Below are positions 43,535 through 55,202 of a DNA stretch of 64,000 bases, one piece after another. The translations under genes were made by a program, and so were the position numbers. Positions within the stretch are counted from its first letter, which is position 1; each line of letters begins with the position of its first letter. Source of the stretch: Sepiola atlantica. Lineage: Eukaryota > Mollusca > Cephalopoda > Sepiida > Sepiolidae. The notes beneath the pieces were generated by a model. That model did not search any database, was not told where the DNA came from, and saw nothing but the letters and a program-made list of their open reading frames with translations. The stretch spans positions 38,082,763 through 38,146,762 of the forward strand of contig OY744522.1 of the NCBI GenBank assembly GCA_963556195.1, in the 5' to 3' direction.

Positions 43535-43654
43535 CTGTAATAGTAATACTACTTACTGGGTGAATTTTCCTTGTATGAGATTGACTGGATTTCAGTTGAC
43601 AGTAAAACATGGAATCTTTAAAAAACACAAAAATCTTTAACTTTTTATACACTC

Positions 43655-43985
43655 AACCAAGGCACACTCCCACTGAGACGTAAGAGGCTACTGTGAATTA
43701 GCGGCCACACCTAAAGGGGCATCCTAAGTGGGAAGTTGCGCAGCGAGATACTTTTTAACGTTACATTTACATCTTTGCATGTTGGTACATTCAGGGAGAC
43801 AGGAAGACATGGAGCAGGGAGGGAATTCCAAAGAGAAGCAGTACGAGCAAAGAAGCTATTAGAGTAGACAACCTTCCGGCATCAGAGGATCTCTATAGTG
43901 AAGGGGTGGGATTTTGCTGATGGTCGGGTTGATCGGGTGGATTTACGTCGAAGGGAACGTCAAATAAAACAAGAGAAACATTAAG
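43655..43985 (-). mobile_element. CR1/Jockey-type LINE 3' end
   Basis: Minus strand frames: RSLRRKSTRSTRPSAKSHPF, VVYSNSFFARTASLWNSLPA, NVPTCKDVNVTLKSISLRNF. It matches the C-terminal tail of the LINE at 3887-5820. 5'-truncated. Confidence 0.85.
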
Positions 43986-44109
43986 ATATAACTATAAAGA
44001 ACGGTTCTATTCATATAAACTCTTTCATATATAAAAGACATGAATTGTTTAGTCTTGATTTGTTACGTACGTACGAACAGTTGAACTATCATAAATAGAA
44101 GAATATGAT

Positions 44110-44530
44110 AAAATAATGTTTTTAATGTAAATCCCTCCAGACAAGGCATGAAACCACTTGATGTAAGGAGCTAACACGAACAAATATGGTTATCGCAAAT
44201 ACAGTAGATGCTTATTGGCCTTAGTCTTGACAGGACCAAGGTTATAGGTAGGAGGAAACTAGTCAGCAGGAAGAGAGTTCCACAGTTCTTGGAAAGAAGC
44301 TACTGGAATAGGAAGTTGTATTACAATGAGGTATCAACACAGCGAATTGATGGAAACCACTAGACCAACGAGTCAAGCGAGGTGAAACAACAAAAGCGGT
44401 GAATAGATAACGTAATTCTGAAGAACACATGCCATAATAGTATTTATAGAAAAGACTGAGACTAGCAACATCACGTCTGTGAGAGAGATAGAGAGTGCAG
44501 AGGGTATACTTAGAATAATCCATTGATTAA
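44110..44530 (-). mobile_element. CR1/Jockey-type LINE 3' end, second subfamily
   Basis: Minus strand: LSHRRDVASLSLFYKYYYGM, CSSELRYLF, VVSPRLTRWSS, NTTSYSSSFFPRTVELSS, then in another frame YNLGPVKTKANKHL. A 3' UTR with CTCCAGACAAGGCATGAAA (inverse) is shared with 31036-31085. 5'-truncated. Confidence 0.88.
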
Positions 44531-44680
44531 TGATTCGGCATTCGGCTCCTCACTAATTGTATGACTATAGATTTATAAAATTAGGAAAATAGAAAGACAA
44601 AAAATAACAAGTTATAAATCACAATAGTAAACCATAAACAAGTATAATATCAATTTAACTGGTCGTTCGTGGTATTTCAA
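44531..44680. other. AT-rich, nothing recognised
   Basis: No feature. Confidence 0.4.
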
Positions 44681-45240
44681 TTATTAGCCCCCCCCTCCTC
44701 CTACTCCTCATCTCCTACTCTCCCCCTCCCCTAGAATTGATACTCTTAACCTCACATTCACCTCTTCTTCACATCCTCCTCCTCGGCTCCTCCCAATTCG
44801 CCATCCACAAATCTACCTTCTTTTTATAAGGAGTAAGGGATTCAAAGATCTATGCTCATTATATACAGCAAGTTATAACATATAATATAAAACTATAAAC
44901 AAGTGTCAGTGTTATTTCAATCATTAGCTCCTCCCCCTTTTCCTTATGCGCCTCCTCCATCGCGCCACCTCTTCTTCACCTCTTCTTCCTCTCCTCCTCC
45001 TAACCCCCATCTTAGCGTCTTTCTCATCTCTTCCCCTTCATCTACTTCTCCTCACTCACCCACCTCTTCCTTAGCTCCTCCTCTTCACTTGTTCCTCCTC
45101 ACCTCTTCCCACCTCCTTCTCTTCATCTGCTTTTTCTGCTCCCTCACCACTGCCTACCTCCTCCTTCTCACCTCTTCCCAATTCTTCATCTGCGACTCTA
45201 CCTCCATTTTATAAGGAGTAAAGACTTCAAGGATCCATTC
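44640..45240. repeat. Duplicated CT-rich block
   Basis: 44640-44865 and 44885-45240 share ends (TATTTCAAT-ATTAGC start; TTTTATAAGGAGTAA and TTCAA-GATC end) and a long C/T-only interior (CTCCTCCT, CTTCTTCAC). Low complexity; open frames inside are composition artefacts. Confidence 0.85.
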
Positions 45241-45389
45241 ACATGTTTCGCCAACACCACTGACGTCACACACATCACGCGGGTCAGTATGAAAAACAAT
45301 TAATAAATGACCTTCTTGAAGATAAGAATTCCCTCGTTGTTATGAGTGGGTGTAAGCAATCATTCTTCACCCGTTGTTATTCATGGGAG

Positions 45390-45425
45390 AGGGTTAGGGT
45401 TAGGGTTAGGGTTGGGTTGGGTTGT
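45390..45425 (+). repeat. Interstitial telomeric-type (TTAGGG)n
   Basis: Three to four TTAGGG units degrading into GGGTTGGGTTG. Confidence 0.85.
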
Positions 45426-45674
45426 TATTTATGGAGGGGGGGGGAAATAGTACTTCTTATAGATAGAATGTGACAGAATACTGTAATCGCAAAAACAAAA
45501 CGATCATGAGATCAAAACAAGAAAACATTTCTGACGTTTCCTTCACTTCCTTCCATAACCTGAATGATTCTAATCGGGGTCGAAAGTACTCGGTTTATAA
45601 ATAAGTATTGTTCGTATTGTTAGTGAATTTTGGATATTTTAGTACTACGACCGGTAAAATAGAATGCACCTATA

Positions 45675-45696
45675 TCGTATATATATATATATCGTA

Positions 45697-45766
<70 letters not shown>

Positions 45767-45785
45767 AGATATATGTGTATATAAA
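45675..45785. repeat. (TA)n arrays
   Basis: TA runs with TATCGTA and TTGTAA interruptions. Confidence 0.95.
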
Positions 45786-45902
45786 ATAAATATTTATATA
45801 ATTTTGTATATAAAAACTAGAGTATACCAACTATTACCAATATTTTGTCTACTTCATTCAAAAACTTGATAAGCCGTGAAATATCAAGGGCGGGAAAAGG
45901 AA

Positions 45903-45982
45903 CATGAAAGTGAAAGTAATTTGAATGAAAATGAAAGTGAAAGTAATTTTAATGAAAATGAAAGTGAAAGTAATTTTAATGA
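45903..45982. repeat. 30-bp minisatellite, ~2.7 copies
   Basis: Unit GAAAGTGAAAGTAATTT plus AATGAAAAT repeated head to tail. Confidence 0.9.
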
Positions 45983-46439
45983 ATACTCCCGATTGCATTA
46001 AATTGACGTACATGGAGAGAATTATCCGATATTAATGAAATCTTCGGTATTCATGAATTCGTATAAGGATTTTGATATAAAGTATTTATTTTATTTTAAA
46101 AAATTTAGAGATCTCTTTTAGGTTAGTTAAATTCACATATCCCCCTCCACACACACACATCCGCTTACTCACTTTCATTTCAAGGGCGAAATAAGTCTTA
46201 TTGGGCCCATAGACGAAACTCAGTGACCAACTTTTTACAAACAGAGATAAAACCCTGAATTTGTAAGACAACTAGTATTTAAAGCTCTCAAGATATTTCA
46301 ATTGTTTTTTTTTTACATTTAAATTTCCTTTTTTATTATAATTTTATACCGACAGCTACTTTGATGATTCTTTCATTCGCACCTTCAGGTTGATATCTTT
46401 TTGGAAAAGTGGTCACTTAGTTTCTACTATGTACCTATA

Positions 46440-46441
46440 TC

Positions 46442-46511
<70 letters not shown>
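46440..46511. repeat. (TA)n array
   Basis: TA array beside a copy of the hammerhead foldback family. Confidence 0.98.
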
Positions 46512-46514
<3 letters not shown>

Positions 46515-46544
46515 TCAAATATGAAACTACAAGTAAATCTATTT

Positions 46545-46705
46545 ATATAATTCCTCTGATGATAAGATTTCGATCTTTTAAAAGCCTTGGCTTAAGGAAA
46601 GAATAATAAACATAATTTTATTACGGAATATACCTTGCATTGAACAATTGAAGTTTGAAATAAATCTGGACATTCGTACATGTTTATCACTTTTCTTTCA
46701 TCTAT
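46545..46705 (+). repeat. Hammerhead foldback family, second copy
   Basis: Matches 8715-8880 but lacks the left arm. Hammerhead stems I (TTCCT/AGGAA), II (AAGAT, TTCG loop, ATCTT) and III (AAGCC/GGCTT) are all kept. Core G12 is mutated (TAA for GAA), so cleavage would be abolished. Confidence 0.75.
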
Positions 46706-46830
<125 letters not shown>

Positions 46831-47400
46831 TAAATTTTAAGACGTAAAGGTGGGAGTAAAATAATTTAAATCATGTAAAACATATGTAAGTTTTCTTCAG
46901 GCGTCTCTTTTCGAGCGTTGTTCTTCCTTTTTGTGTTTATGTTGCCTGATTGTCTAGTGTTTATTCTTCAATGAAGATTGAAGATTCCTTGATGGTGTGG
47001 CCTGAAAGAATTGGAGACATTGTTCTTCTGGTGTGATCACATCCAGTCGTTGTTAATTCCAATTAATTAACTCAGACAATTATAATAGAAAATATATTTA
47101 TTACATCATCGGAATAGAGAAGGGGAGGAATAGAGACAGTTTATAATTTATATTTTTACAGCTTTAAAACGGGCCTTTATTAAACACGAATAGCTAAGTA
47201 TGGCTAGTATTATATCAAAATAATAAATCGCTCATAAATCTTTGTAATCATATATGTATTCAACAGTACGATTCGATAGTTTTTTTTGCTTTGACTAAAC
47301 CCAGAAATCTGTTATTTGTTTTTCTTGTATTCAAAGAAAATTCCAGAATTATTTTTATTAACTCTTTCATGCATGAGTTCTTTTACAGAAATTCTACGTA
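46831..47400. other. AT-rich, no gene seen
   Basis: No recognisable coding region. Confidence 0.4.
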
Positions 47401-47609
47401 CCTGATCTAACTTGTTCTTGAACTACGTGCCTTCAAGTTGATCTAACTTGTTCTTGAACCAAGTGCCTTTAAGTTGATCTAACTTGTTCTTGAACCACGT
47501 GCCTTTAAGTTGATCTAACTTGTTCTTGAACCACGTGCCTTTAAGTTGATCTAACTTGTTCTTGAACCACGTGCCTTTAAGTTGATCTAACTTGTTCTTG
47601 AACCACGTA
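47401..47609. repeat. 36-bp minisatellite interrupting a LINE
   Basis: Nearly six copies of a 36-base unit containing AAGTTGATCTAACTTGTTC. The period is a multiple of three, so the minus strand stays open (repeating TWFKNKLDQLKG), but this is inside a LINE remnant and not a gene. Confidence 0.95.
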
Positions 47610-48260
47610 GTATTTATAGAAAAGGCTGAGACTTTTGTGAGAGAGAGAAGGTGTAGAGAAGAAGAAAGGGTAGGGCCAATCAAATTACAGATACGTTTCT
47701 GCACCTTATCAAGACCCCTCAAATGCGACAGAGATTCACCACCCTAACTATGACAACAGTACTCCATACATGGTTTGATAGTAGATTTGTAGAGATAGAG
47801 AATAGCGTCAGGTGTGAGAAAGTGTTTGGAGCGATAGAGAGAACTGACTTTACGAGAAGCAGAAAGAGCAATGGATCTAATGTATGAAAAGCCAAGAAGT
47901 TTCAGAGTTGATTTCTCCTAAAGAGCAGAGCCATCCATGAGAATCTCAGGAAGAAAAGGGACACGCCTACGATTGAAAGACACTTGCTTAGTCTTTACAG
48001 GATTAAACGACGCAAGACATTTCGTACCCCAATTGACAACTGAACACAGGTAAACTTCTAGATCAGCTGCATATTTCGACTGGTCCAAGAGTGATGGGCG
48101 AGAAGCAACACTAGAATCACGAGTGGCATCATCAGCATAGATGTTAATTTTCTGAACAATATTCTCTGAAAGATCATTTATCTAGCGAAGAAGCAGTGTT
48201 TGGCCTAAAATAGTGCACCGAGGAACAACAGCATTAATAGGAATAGATTAGTTTACCCGT
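47610..48260 (-). pseudogene. CR1/Jockey-type LINE reverse transcriptase fragment
   Basis: Minus strand: NIYADDATRDSSVASRPSLL (YADD catalytic box), LEVYLCSVVNWGTKCLASFN, RRVPFLPEILMDGSAL, then (after a stop) KSTLKLLGFSYIRS, YLYKSTIKPCMEYCCHS and LRGLDKVQKRICNLIGPTLS. In another frame SLSLFYKYY, where the 36-bp array begins and the rest of the LINE is lost. Stops and frameshifts throughout. Confidence 0.9.
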
Positions 48261-48658
48261 TCAATCAAGAAAATGACGGAAAGAAATGTTACTGTTTTCG
48301 AACAAATAAATCAAGCACTGAAAAAATAAACAAACATTTTATATCACAATCAAATGTATTTCTATCATAGCCATCAGAAATCATTTCCACCATAGCCACC
48401 ATAAATCATTTGTATCAGAACCATCCGAATAAGCACAATGTCAGTTTATTGCTACTTGATATCAGGTAATAACATTTTCCACTTTTTTTTTGATACTTCG
48501 AATCAACTGCTACAGATGTTATATACTGAATTTACCTAATTTAATGTTACACAATATGTATATATACTAGACCACCCGTGACACATTGGGTTAGTATTCG
48601 TTATGTAGATTATTTAATACATCGTATCTAATTTCATAACTTTATCATTAGTTGATAA
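48261..48658. other. AT-rich, no gene seen
   Basis: Short repeats of ACCATAGCCA/ATCATTT near 48365-48410; otherwise nothing. Confidence 0.4.
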
Positions 48659-48697
48659 GGCAGCAGCAACCAGCAGTTACGGCTGCTGTTGCTGCTT
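48659..48697. repeat. GC-rich CAG/CTG hairpin
   Basis: GGCAGCAGCAACCAGCAG and CTGCTGTTGCTGCT can pair around a TTACGG loop with one small bulge. Stands out in AT-rich surroundings. Confidence 0.75.
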
Positions 48698-48959
48698 TCA
48701 AAAAAACTTGCACGTTCACAGGTTTTGACTACTATCATTTAACTTTTATGAACTCACAATTTTATGAGTATACTAGAAAAAAATGTGACTTGGGTCACCC
48801 GTTGAGCTCGAGTTAAATCGTATGAATCGGGAAAAAGGCAGACGACAATAAACCAACCCCACTTCTGAAGGAGAAAGTAGTGCCTGGGAGAATGGCCTAG
48901 AATCAGAATGTGCGAAGGATTATGCGGCTTGTATGAAAAGAAAGGCCGGTGAAAACCCT

Positions 48960-49165
48960 TTATTTACCAGCAAGATAAGACAAGAGGTTAATTAAATGTA
49001 AGGCAAACAAGCCCCTAAAAGGAGGCAGCCCGGAAGAGTACAAACATAGCTGTGCACGGGGCCGTCGGTATTCCCCGAGTGTGGCGCTTCAGGCGAGATG
49101 TAATGAACCAACAACCCTTTCCGAAGGTGGGAGTAATACTCGAGAAGATTACCCTCCAAGGTATA
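48960..49165 (-). mobile_element. U2-headed repeat family B, headless fragment
   Basis: Shares GGCCGTCGGTATTCCCCG and the following GCGCTTCAGGCG/TAATGAACCAAC with the body of 62040-62345 and, inverted, 33330-33450. The U2-like head is not detectable. Confidence 0.55.
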
Positions 49166-49477
49166 AATCGAATCATACCTCATTCTAACAAAGAAAGATT
49201 TGTCAAGAACCAAGACATTACCTAGGTTTCTAGAATGATGCCAATAATTTTCCAGGCTGATATGTCAAAAGTGAGTTTGCAAAGTCAGTTGCATTTTAAA
49301 CAATAAAAAGACAAAGTATAAAATTTGTTTCTATTTGTTTGCTATACCCCCCTCCTTTCGCTCTTCTTTTCTCTTTTTAATAGTTTTACGACTCGTAGTT
49401 TTATTCCCGTTTTTATAATAGACTATTCCAATATTTTTAGTATTTTCTTTCTTTATTACATTCGCCGGTTAATAAAC

Positions 49478-49482
<5 letters not shown>

Positions 49483-49540
<58 letters not shown>
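49483..49540. repeat. (TA)n array
   Basis: TA array at the edge of the PLE-terminus palindrome. Confidence 0.98.
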
Positions 49541-49544
<4 letters not shown>

Positions 49545-49552
49545 AGGTGCAC

Positions 49553-49760
49553 AATGCCATTAACATTAAATTCCGTGGTAGACAAAATGTGTGAAAAAAG
49601 ACAAACGGAAAACAGGTTAAAATGTAGGAGAAAAACAAAACTCAGAGCTTTCACCGGTTTTGTTCGTACATTAATATGAACGAAACCGGTCAAATCTCTT
49701 GTTTTTGTTATTCTCCTGCATTTTAACCTGTTTTCCGTTTGTCTTTTTCACACACACGCA
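49553..49760. repeat. Palindrome of PLE terminal sequence
   Basis: 49584-49658 and 49668-49755 are inverse copies (AACAGGTTAAAATG, ACAAACGGAAAAC; centre AACCGGT ... ACCGGT). The centre holds hammerhead stem III and GAAAC pieces, but CTGANGA has been lost. Flank TTCCGTGGTAGACAAAATGTG links it to 39020-39055. Confidence 0.75.
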
Positions 49761-49778
49761 CACACACACTATCTCCCT

Positions 49779-49786
<8 letters not shown>

Positions 49787-49817
<31 letters not shown>
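49787..49817. repeat. (CT)n array
   Basis: CT array abutting the mariner-like element. Confidence 0.95.
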
Positions 49818-49821
<4 letters not shown>

Positions 49822-50748
49822 CCCAAGAAAACGGGCCCCAACTCTACTTAGGCCCCGTTTCTTAGTGTTTCGTCCGAATAAAATGAATTTTTGGTCATAA
49901 CTAGTTTATTATATTTAAAACATCACATCAAAGATCTTTGGCCTTTTTTCTCCATTCTACAGCATGTGTTCTAGGATGCCTCCATTTAGCTCCGTGCATT
50001 TCTTGAGGCGCAGAACGAAGTTGTCCATGACGTTCTTACAGACTGAATTGGGAATGGCTCTCATCTCCTCCCTGATGGCTTCCTTGAGTTCCGTGATGGT
50101 TCTGGGTTTCCCTGCGTACACTCTGTCCTTAAGATAGCCCCAAAGGAAAAGATCTGGCTTAGGTCCGGACTATGGGGTGATCCTCGATCTTATCGAGCAT
50201 CTTGACTGCTATAGCGCTCCTCTGCTTCTTGTCTGAGGCTGTAAGAGTCTGCAGCGTCTGTATTCTGTATGGGTAAACCTTGATATCGTTCACCAGCACT
50301 CTCCTGCAAGTCTCACGGGAGATACCGAGGGACTGACTTCGCTTACGCACAGAGCGTTTCGGACTCTCCTGGAGAAACTCTCTCACACTTTCGACCAGCT
50401 CGGCTGTCCGCTTCTTGGGACGTCCCGAGTGGCTTGAACGGTTCTCACTGGCAGCGTTGAGGTTTTACACGGTCCCATACTTCTCGAAGTGGTCCATCCA
50501 GTTCTGAATTCTGCTTTTGCATGGAGCCTTTTCACATCCGAACTGATGCATGAAACTGTCCTAGGTTTTCTTAAACGAGCCTGTCTTGTAGTAAAATTTA
50601 ACACAGTGTATTTTTTGTCCCAGCTGCCACTGAGGACTTGGTGTACTCACGGTCGTTGATTCTGCCATGTCCTGTAAAATAAGGGCAATCGGTGAATAAA
50701 TAAAGGAGATATCACATAAAGTGTACACGGGGGCCCATTTTTTGAGTC

Positions 50749-50753
<5 letters not shown>
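49818..50753 (-). pseudogene. Mariner-like transposase with internal deletion
   Basis: Inverted ends: TGACCCCAAGAAAACGGGCC at 49818 and, inverted, GGTGACTCAAAAAATGGGCC ending at 50750. Minus strand encodes the start (QWQLGQKIHCVKFYYKTGSF), HTH pieces (RIQNWMDHFEKYG, SGRPKKRTAELVESV, VREFLQESPKRSVRKRSQSL), GISRETCRRVLVNDIKVYPY and KMLDKIEDHP. It then jumps to the C-terminus (KPDLFLWGYLKDRVYAGKPR, ELKEAIREEMRAIP). The whole central catalytic region is deleted. Right end abuts a TA array, consistent with the TA target of this superfamily. Confidence 0.85.

Positions 50754-50838
<85 letters not shown>
50754..50838. repeat. (TA)n-(GA)n compound
   Basis: TA array then GA array. Confidence 0.97.
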
Positions 50839-50840
<2 letters not shown>

Positions 50841-51053
50841 GAAAGAGAAAGACAGAGAGACGAATTGAGAGCAATAGAAATGACATAAATTAAGAGCGGG
50901 GATATGTAAGTTGCAAATTGGTATATAAGTTGCAACTTTAGGCTAATTTGAATAATTAAAATGAGTTGGTTTTTTTCAATCATAACTCAATCTCCAAACG
51001 AATGAATATTTTAACATGTATTTTACATAAAATGTTAATGAACTCAGCGTAAG

Positions 51054-51056
<3 letters not shown>

Positions 51057-51104
<48 letters not shown>
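51057..51104. repeat. (TA)n array
   Basis: TA array. Confidence 0.97.
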
Positions 51105-51105
<1 letters not shown>

Positions 51106-51284
51106 AAACATAAGCACGCGTAGTGTGGTTGATTAAGACGTATGGAATAATTCTATTTTCACCTTGTTTTCCTTTCATTCTATCATTGTATCATTTTGTT
51201 TCTCTTCATCGTTTTTTTTCCATCTCACTTGTTAACGGAAACCAAATTGATAGTCTAATAAATATGTTTTCTGCAAATTTCCTT

Positions 51285-51405
51285 TATGAGCGACGGGATT
51301 CTTCAGACGATGGCAGTGCTAATCAATTTCACGAGCCCAAAGTCAGGCGACAGTCATTTTGCGCGCAAAAATATTTAAATGTTGGCAGAAAATTTGAATA
51401 GCAGT
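51285..51405. repeat. Dispersed repeat, copy 1
   Basis: AATTTCACGAGCCCAAAGTC, GGCGACAG, ATTTTGCGCGCAAAAATATT and AAATGTTGGC recur, diverged, at 54940-55025. Function unknown. Confidence 0.6.
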
Positions 51406-51599
51406 CGAAATTCGATCGACCGTTACTTCCGGTACTGGCGGACAACAAGATTAGCAAACGAAGAAGCGTTTATTCATTTATTTTGTGGATTTAAGTCTTT
51501 TTGTTGTTTTTGTTTTTCATTAAAGTAATTCTTAAATCATGACATTCGACCGACATAAAATATTAACGCCGTTTGCAGACAATGATTCCAAAGTAATTT

Positions 51600-53660
51600 G
51601 TTCAAAATTAGAATTCTTAATTTTTCTCTTTTTTCTTTCTTTTCATTCTTTTTTCTTTTGTTTTGTGTTTCTTTTTTTTTCTCTTTTTTATCCGTCTTTC
51701 ATTCTTTTTCTGTCTTTTCTTTCTTTTTTCTTTTCTCATATGTTTCATTTTTTCTCATTTTACGTGTGTTTCATTCTTTTTTCTTTTCTTTTCTTTTTTC
51801 TTTTCTTTTGCGTTTCATGTTTTTTTTCTTTTACATGTCTTTCATTATTTTTCTTTCTTTTCGTTCTTTTTTTCATTTCTTTTGTGTTTCATTTTTTCTC
51901 TTTTTGCAAGTCTCCCATTCTTTTTCTTTTCTTCCGTGTTTCGTATTGTTTCTCTCATTCTTTTTTCTTTCTTTTCATTTGTCTTGTGTTTCATATTTTC
52001 TCCTTTTACATGCTTTTTGTTCTTTTTCTTTCTTTTCTTTCTTTTTTTCTTATTTTCTTTTTCTTCTCTTGTGTTTCATTTTTTTTGTTTTTTACATAAT
52101 GCTCATTATTTTTCTTTCTTTTCATTCTTTTTTTATTTTATTTTGTGTTTCATTTATTTCCCCTTTTACGTGTATTTCATTCTTTTCCTTCATTTTCTTT
52201 TTTATTTTATTTTGTGTACATTTTTTATTTTTTTTACATCTCTCTATTTTTTCTTTTTTTTCTTTTTTATATTCTTTTCTGTTTCTTTTTTTAATCTTTT
52301 ACATGCCTGCCCTTCTCTTTTTCTTTTCTTTCGTTTTCTTTTCTTTTGTGTTATTTTTTCTCGTTTTACATGTCTCTGAATATTTTTGATTTCTTTTCTC
52401 TTTTTTCTTTCCTTTTGTGTTACATTTGTTCTATTTTTACATTCCTGTCATTCTTTCTTTTCTTTTCTTTCTTTTTTGTTTTCTTTCATGTTTCATATTG
52501 TTTCTCTTTTTACACGTCTCTCATTCTTTTTCTTTCTTTTTTTTCTTTTTTTTCTTTTGTGTTTCATTTTTTTCTTTTTTACGTTCTCAGTCTATTTCTT
52601 TCTTTTCTTTCTTTTTTCTCTTCTGTAGTGTTTCAGCTTTTTCTCATTTTACATGTCGCTTTTTTCTTTCTTTTTTCTTTCTTTTCTTTCTTTTTTCTTT
52701 TCTTTTGTGTTTCATGTTATTCTCGTTTAACACGTCTCTCATTATTTTTCTTTTTTTCTTTTTTTTCTTTACTTTTGTGTTTGATTTTCTTTCTCTTTTT
52801 ACATGTTTTTCATTTTTTCTTTTTTATATTTTCTTTTTCTTTTGTGTTTTATTTTGTCTCATTTTACATACCTGTTATTCTTATTTACTTTTCTTTCTTT
52901 TTTATTTTCTTTTGTGTTTCATTTTTTTTCGTTTTACATGTCTCGCATTCTTTTTCTTTCTTTTCTTTCTTTTTTCTTTTCTTTTGTGTTTCATTTTTTT
53001 CTCGTTTTACATGTCTCGCATTCTTTTTCTTTCTTTTCTTTCTTTTTTCATTTCTTTTGTGTTTCATTTTTTTCTCGTTTTACATGTCTCGCATTCTTTT
53101 TCTTTCTTTTCTTTCTTTTTTCATTTCTTTTGTGTTTCATTTTTTTCTCGTTTTACATGTCTCGCATTCTTTTTCTTTCTTTTCTTTCTTTTTTCATTTC
53201 TTTTGTGTTTCATTTTTTTCTCGTTTTACATGTCTCGCATTCTTTTTCTTTCTTTTCTTTCTTTTTTCATTTCTTTTGTGTTTCATTTTTTTCTCGTTTT
53301 ACATGTCTCGCATTCTTTTTCTTTCTTTTCTTTCTTTTTTCTTTTCTTTTGTGTTTCATTTTTTTCTCGTTTTACATGTCTCGCATTCTTTTTCTTTCTT
53401 TTCTTTCTTTTTTCATTTCTTTTGTGTTTCATTTTTTTCTCGTTTTACATGTCTCGCATTCTTTTTCTTTCTTTTCTTTCTTTTTTCATTTCTTTTGTGT
53501 TTCATTTTTTCTCGTTTTACATGTCTCGCATTCTTTTTCTTTCTTTTCTTTTTGCTTTTCTTTTGTGTTTCATTTTTTCTCCTTTTACATGTATCTCTAT
53601 TTCTTTTTTCTTTTTCTGTTTAACGTTCCCTTCTTTTAATTTTTCAATCGTAGTATGTCC
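51600..53660 (+). repeat. T/C-rich satellite, 73-bp period
   Basis: Two kilobases with T plus C far in excess of A plus G on the plus strand. From about 52910 to 53580 the unit is regular: TTTTACATGTCTCGCATTC, then runs of TTTTC, then TTGTGTTTCATTTTTT, repeating every 73 bases (markers at 53008, 53081, 53154). Before 52900 the same landmarks recur with more divergence. Long open frames in all three plus frames arise because the unit rarely contains stops. A 73-base period would shift frame every copy, so they are not genes. Confidence 0.95.
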
Positions 53661-54930
53661 CTGTCTATTTTTCTCTTTTCACGCACTTACGAATGTAAAA
53701 AAAAACAACAATTTATTCGCATTAGAATGCGTTTCACTTGGTGTGTGAAACTTACAACATATCTGCAAACCACGTGGTCATTTTAGGAGAAACTTCCATG
53801 TTTACCTGTCGAGCCTAACAACGATTGAGAAAAGAAAACTCAAATCATTCATCATGCATGAAATATTTTAAAAGTGTCTGATGAGCCTAGCTAGAGTGTT
53901 AGTCCTGGCTTGGCTTCCCAGACTAGTGGGAATCAGACGAAAAGCAATTAAAATAACAATAACAACTGTTAAACATCCATATACAAAATAAAACTAAGAT
54001 CACGCAATGCATGAAAAGAAAATGTCAAGAAATATCGGATATGTTCCCAAACAACACATTGTATGAACATCAATCAACAGTTGGAAGCGACAATGTGGAA
54101 CTGGTATCTGATTGAAGACAATATGTAGTATTAAACAATGTCATAACCGAACATACATATCTAACACAACACACCTACTTACTCAAATCGGAAGCTGCAA
54201 ATTGGTGCACCTATTTGATCGTCTACTTACAGTCAAGCATATTCTAAGAAACCGCAAAATACAGGAATACTTGCAATACATTTTATAACTACACTCGAAG
54301 AATACCTATCGCAGTACGAGTAAAATTAATTCCCGAACATAACGGTTCGGTACTATTTTATGCCCCCTTACGACGATTGAAATCAATGTATAATGATGCG
54401 AAACCTCGTGACTAGTCGAATCCCTATTTCAATCAATTAGATGATTTTGAGTCTAGAAAGTATCTCAAATTTAAAAGGTCTTAACAAGAAATTAAACTTC
54501 AGAAAATGTTTTCTAATTCATGTCTATAGATCAAATCTAAACTATTTCAATTTTAATATGAGAGTTTGTCTCCATATTATGCCACTAGAATACTTTTTAA
54601 AATACTCCCAGAAACTTAAATTTGGAGAATATTTATTAATTGATGTCTAATATCTATTGTTAAAATGTCACAAAAATCGGAGGTATTTGAGTTTTCAGGA
54701 AAGAACACCCAGACCCTTTTTTATCTTCTTTGCATGAAACTAAATTAAACTTAATATTGGTGAAATTGTGCCATTCTGTTCTCCATTTCTTTAATTAAGA
54801 ATCAAGAGTGAATGGAAATCAAATCAAATTCGAGGCTCATGTAATAAATGAAGTTTATTTTGCAATGCATTAAAAAAAACTTTATTTGTCAAAACACATT
54901 TACACAACATTAAAGAAGTGATGAGATTTT
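53661..54930. other. AT-rich, no gene seen
   Basis: No coding region recognised. Weakly similar stretches at 54445-54530 and 54585-54655 (AATTTAAA/AACTTAAATTT, TTAATTC/GATGTCTA). Confidence 0.4.
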
Positions 54931-55030
54931 CAAGGCGAGGGCGCTGGTAATTAATTTCGTGAGCCAAAAGTCAGACGACAGAAATTTTGGGCACGAAAAT
55001 ATTCAAATGTCGGCGTAACAAATATTGAAA
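54931..55030. repeat. Dispersed repeat, copy 2
   Basis: Relative of 51285-51405 (AATTTCGTGAGCCAAAAGTC, GACGACAG, AAATATTCAAATGT). Confidence 0.6.
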
Positions 55031-55202
55031 TCTTCGACATAAACATCGTTTGAGTTTGATCCATTTGCTCGGGGTGCACTGCACTTCATGAGGCACAATT
55101 TCATGTGCTGTATCAGCAAAACTTCACAGGTTTTAAGAAATATCCTTTATTTTAACACATGAAACTAATCACTGATTTCAAAGGCGATTGGCATTGTGAG
55201 TC

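Noticed and set aside
44903..45214. 103-codon Pro/Ser-rich frame
   Set aside because: Lies in a duplicated CT-only tract; composition artefact.
46890..46935. Hammerhead candidate near CTTCAGGCG and TTTCGAGCG
   Set aside because: The conserved boxes occur in the wrong order for a contiguous hammerhead on either strand.
47423..47722. Minus-strand protein with TWFKNKLDQLKG repeats
   Set aside because: Minisatellite with a codon-multiple period inserted in a broken LINE; not a gene.
51598..53748. Overlapping Phe/Ser-rich open frames of 186 to 443 codons in three plus-strand frames
   Set aside because: They arise from stop-poor T/C repeats with a 73-bp unit; each frame drifts into the others every copy, and no known domain or splice structure is present.
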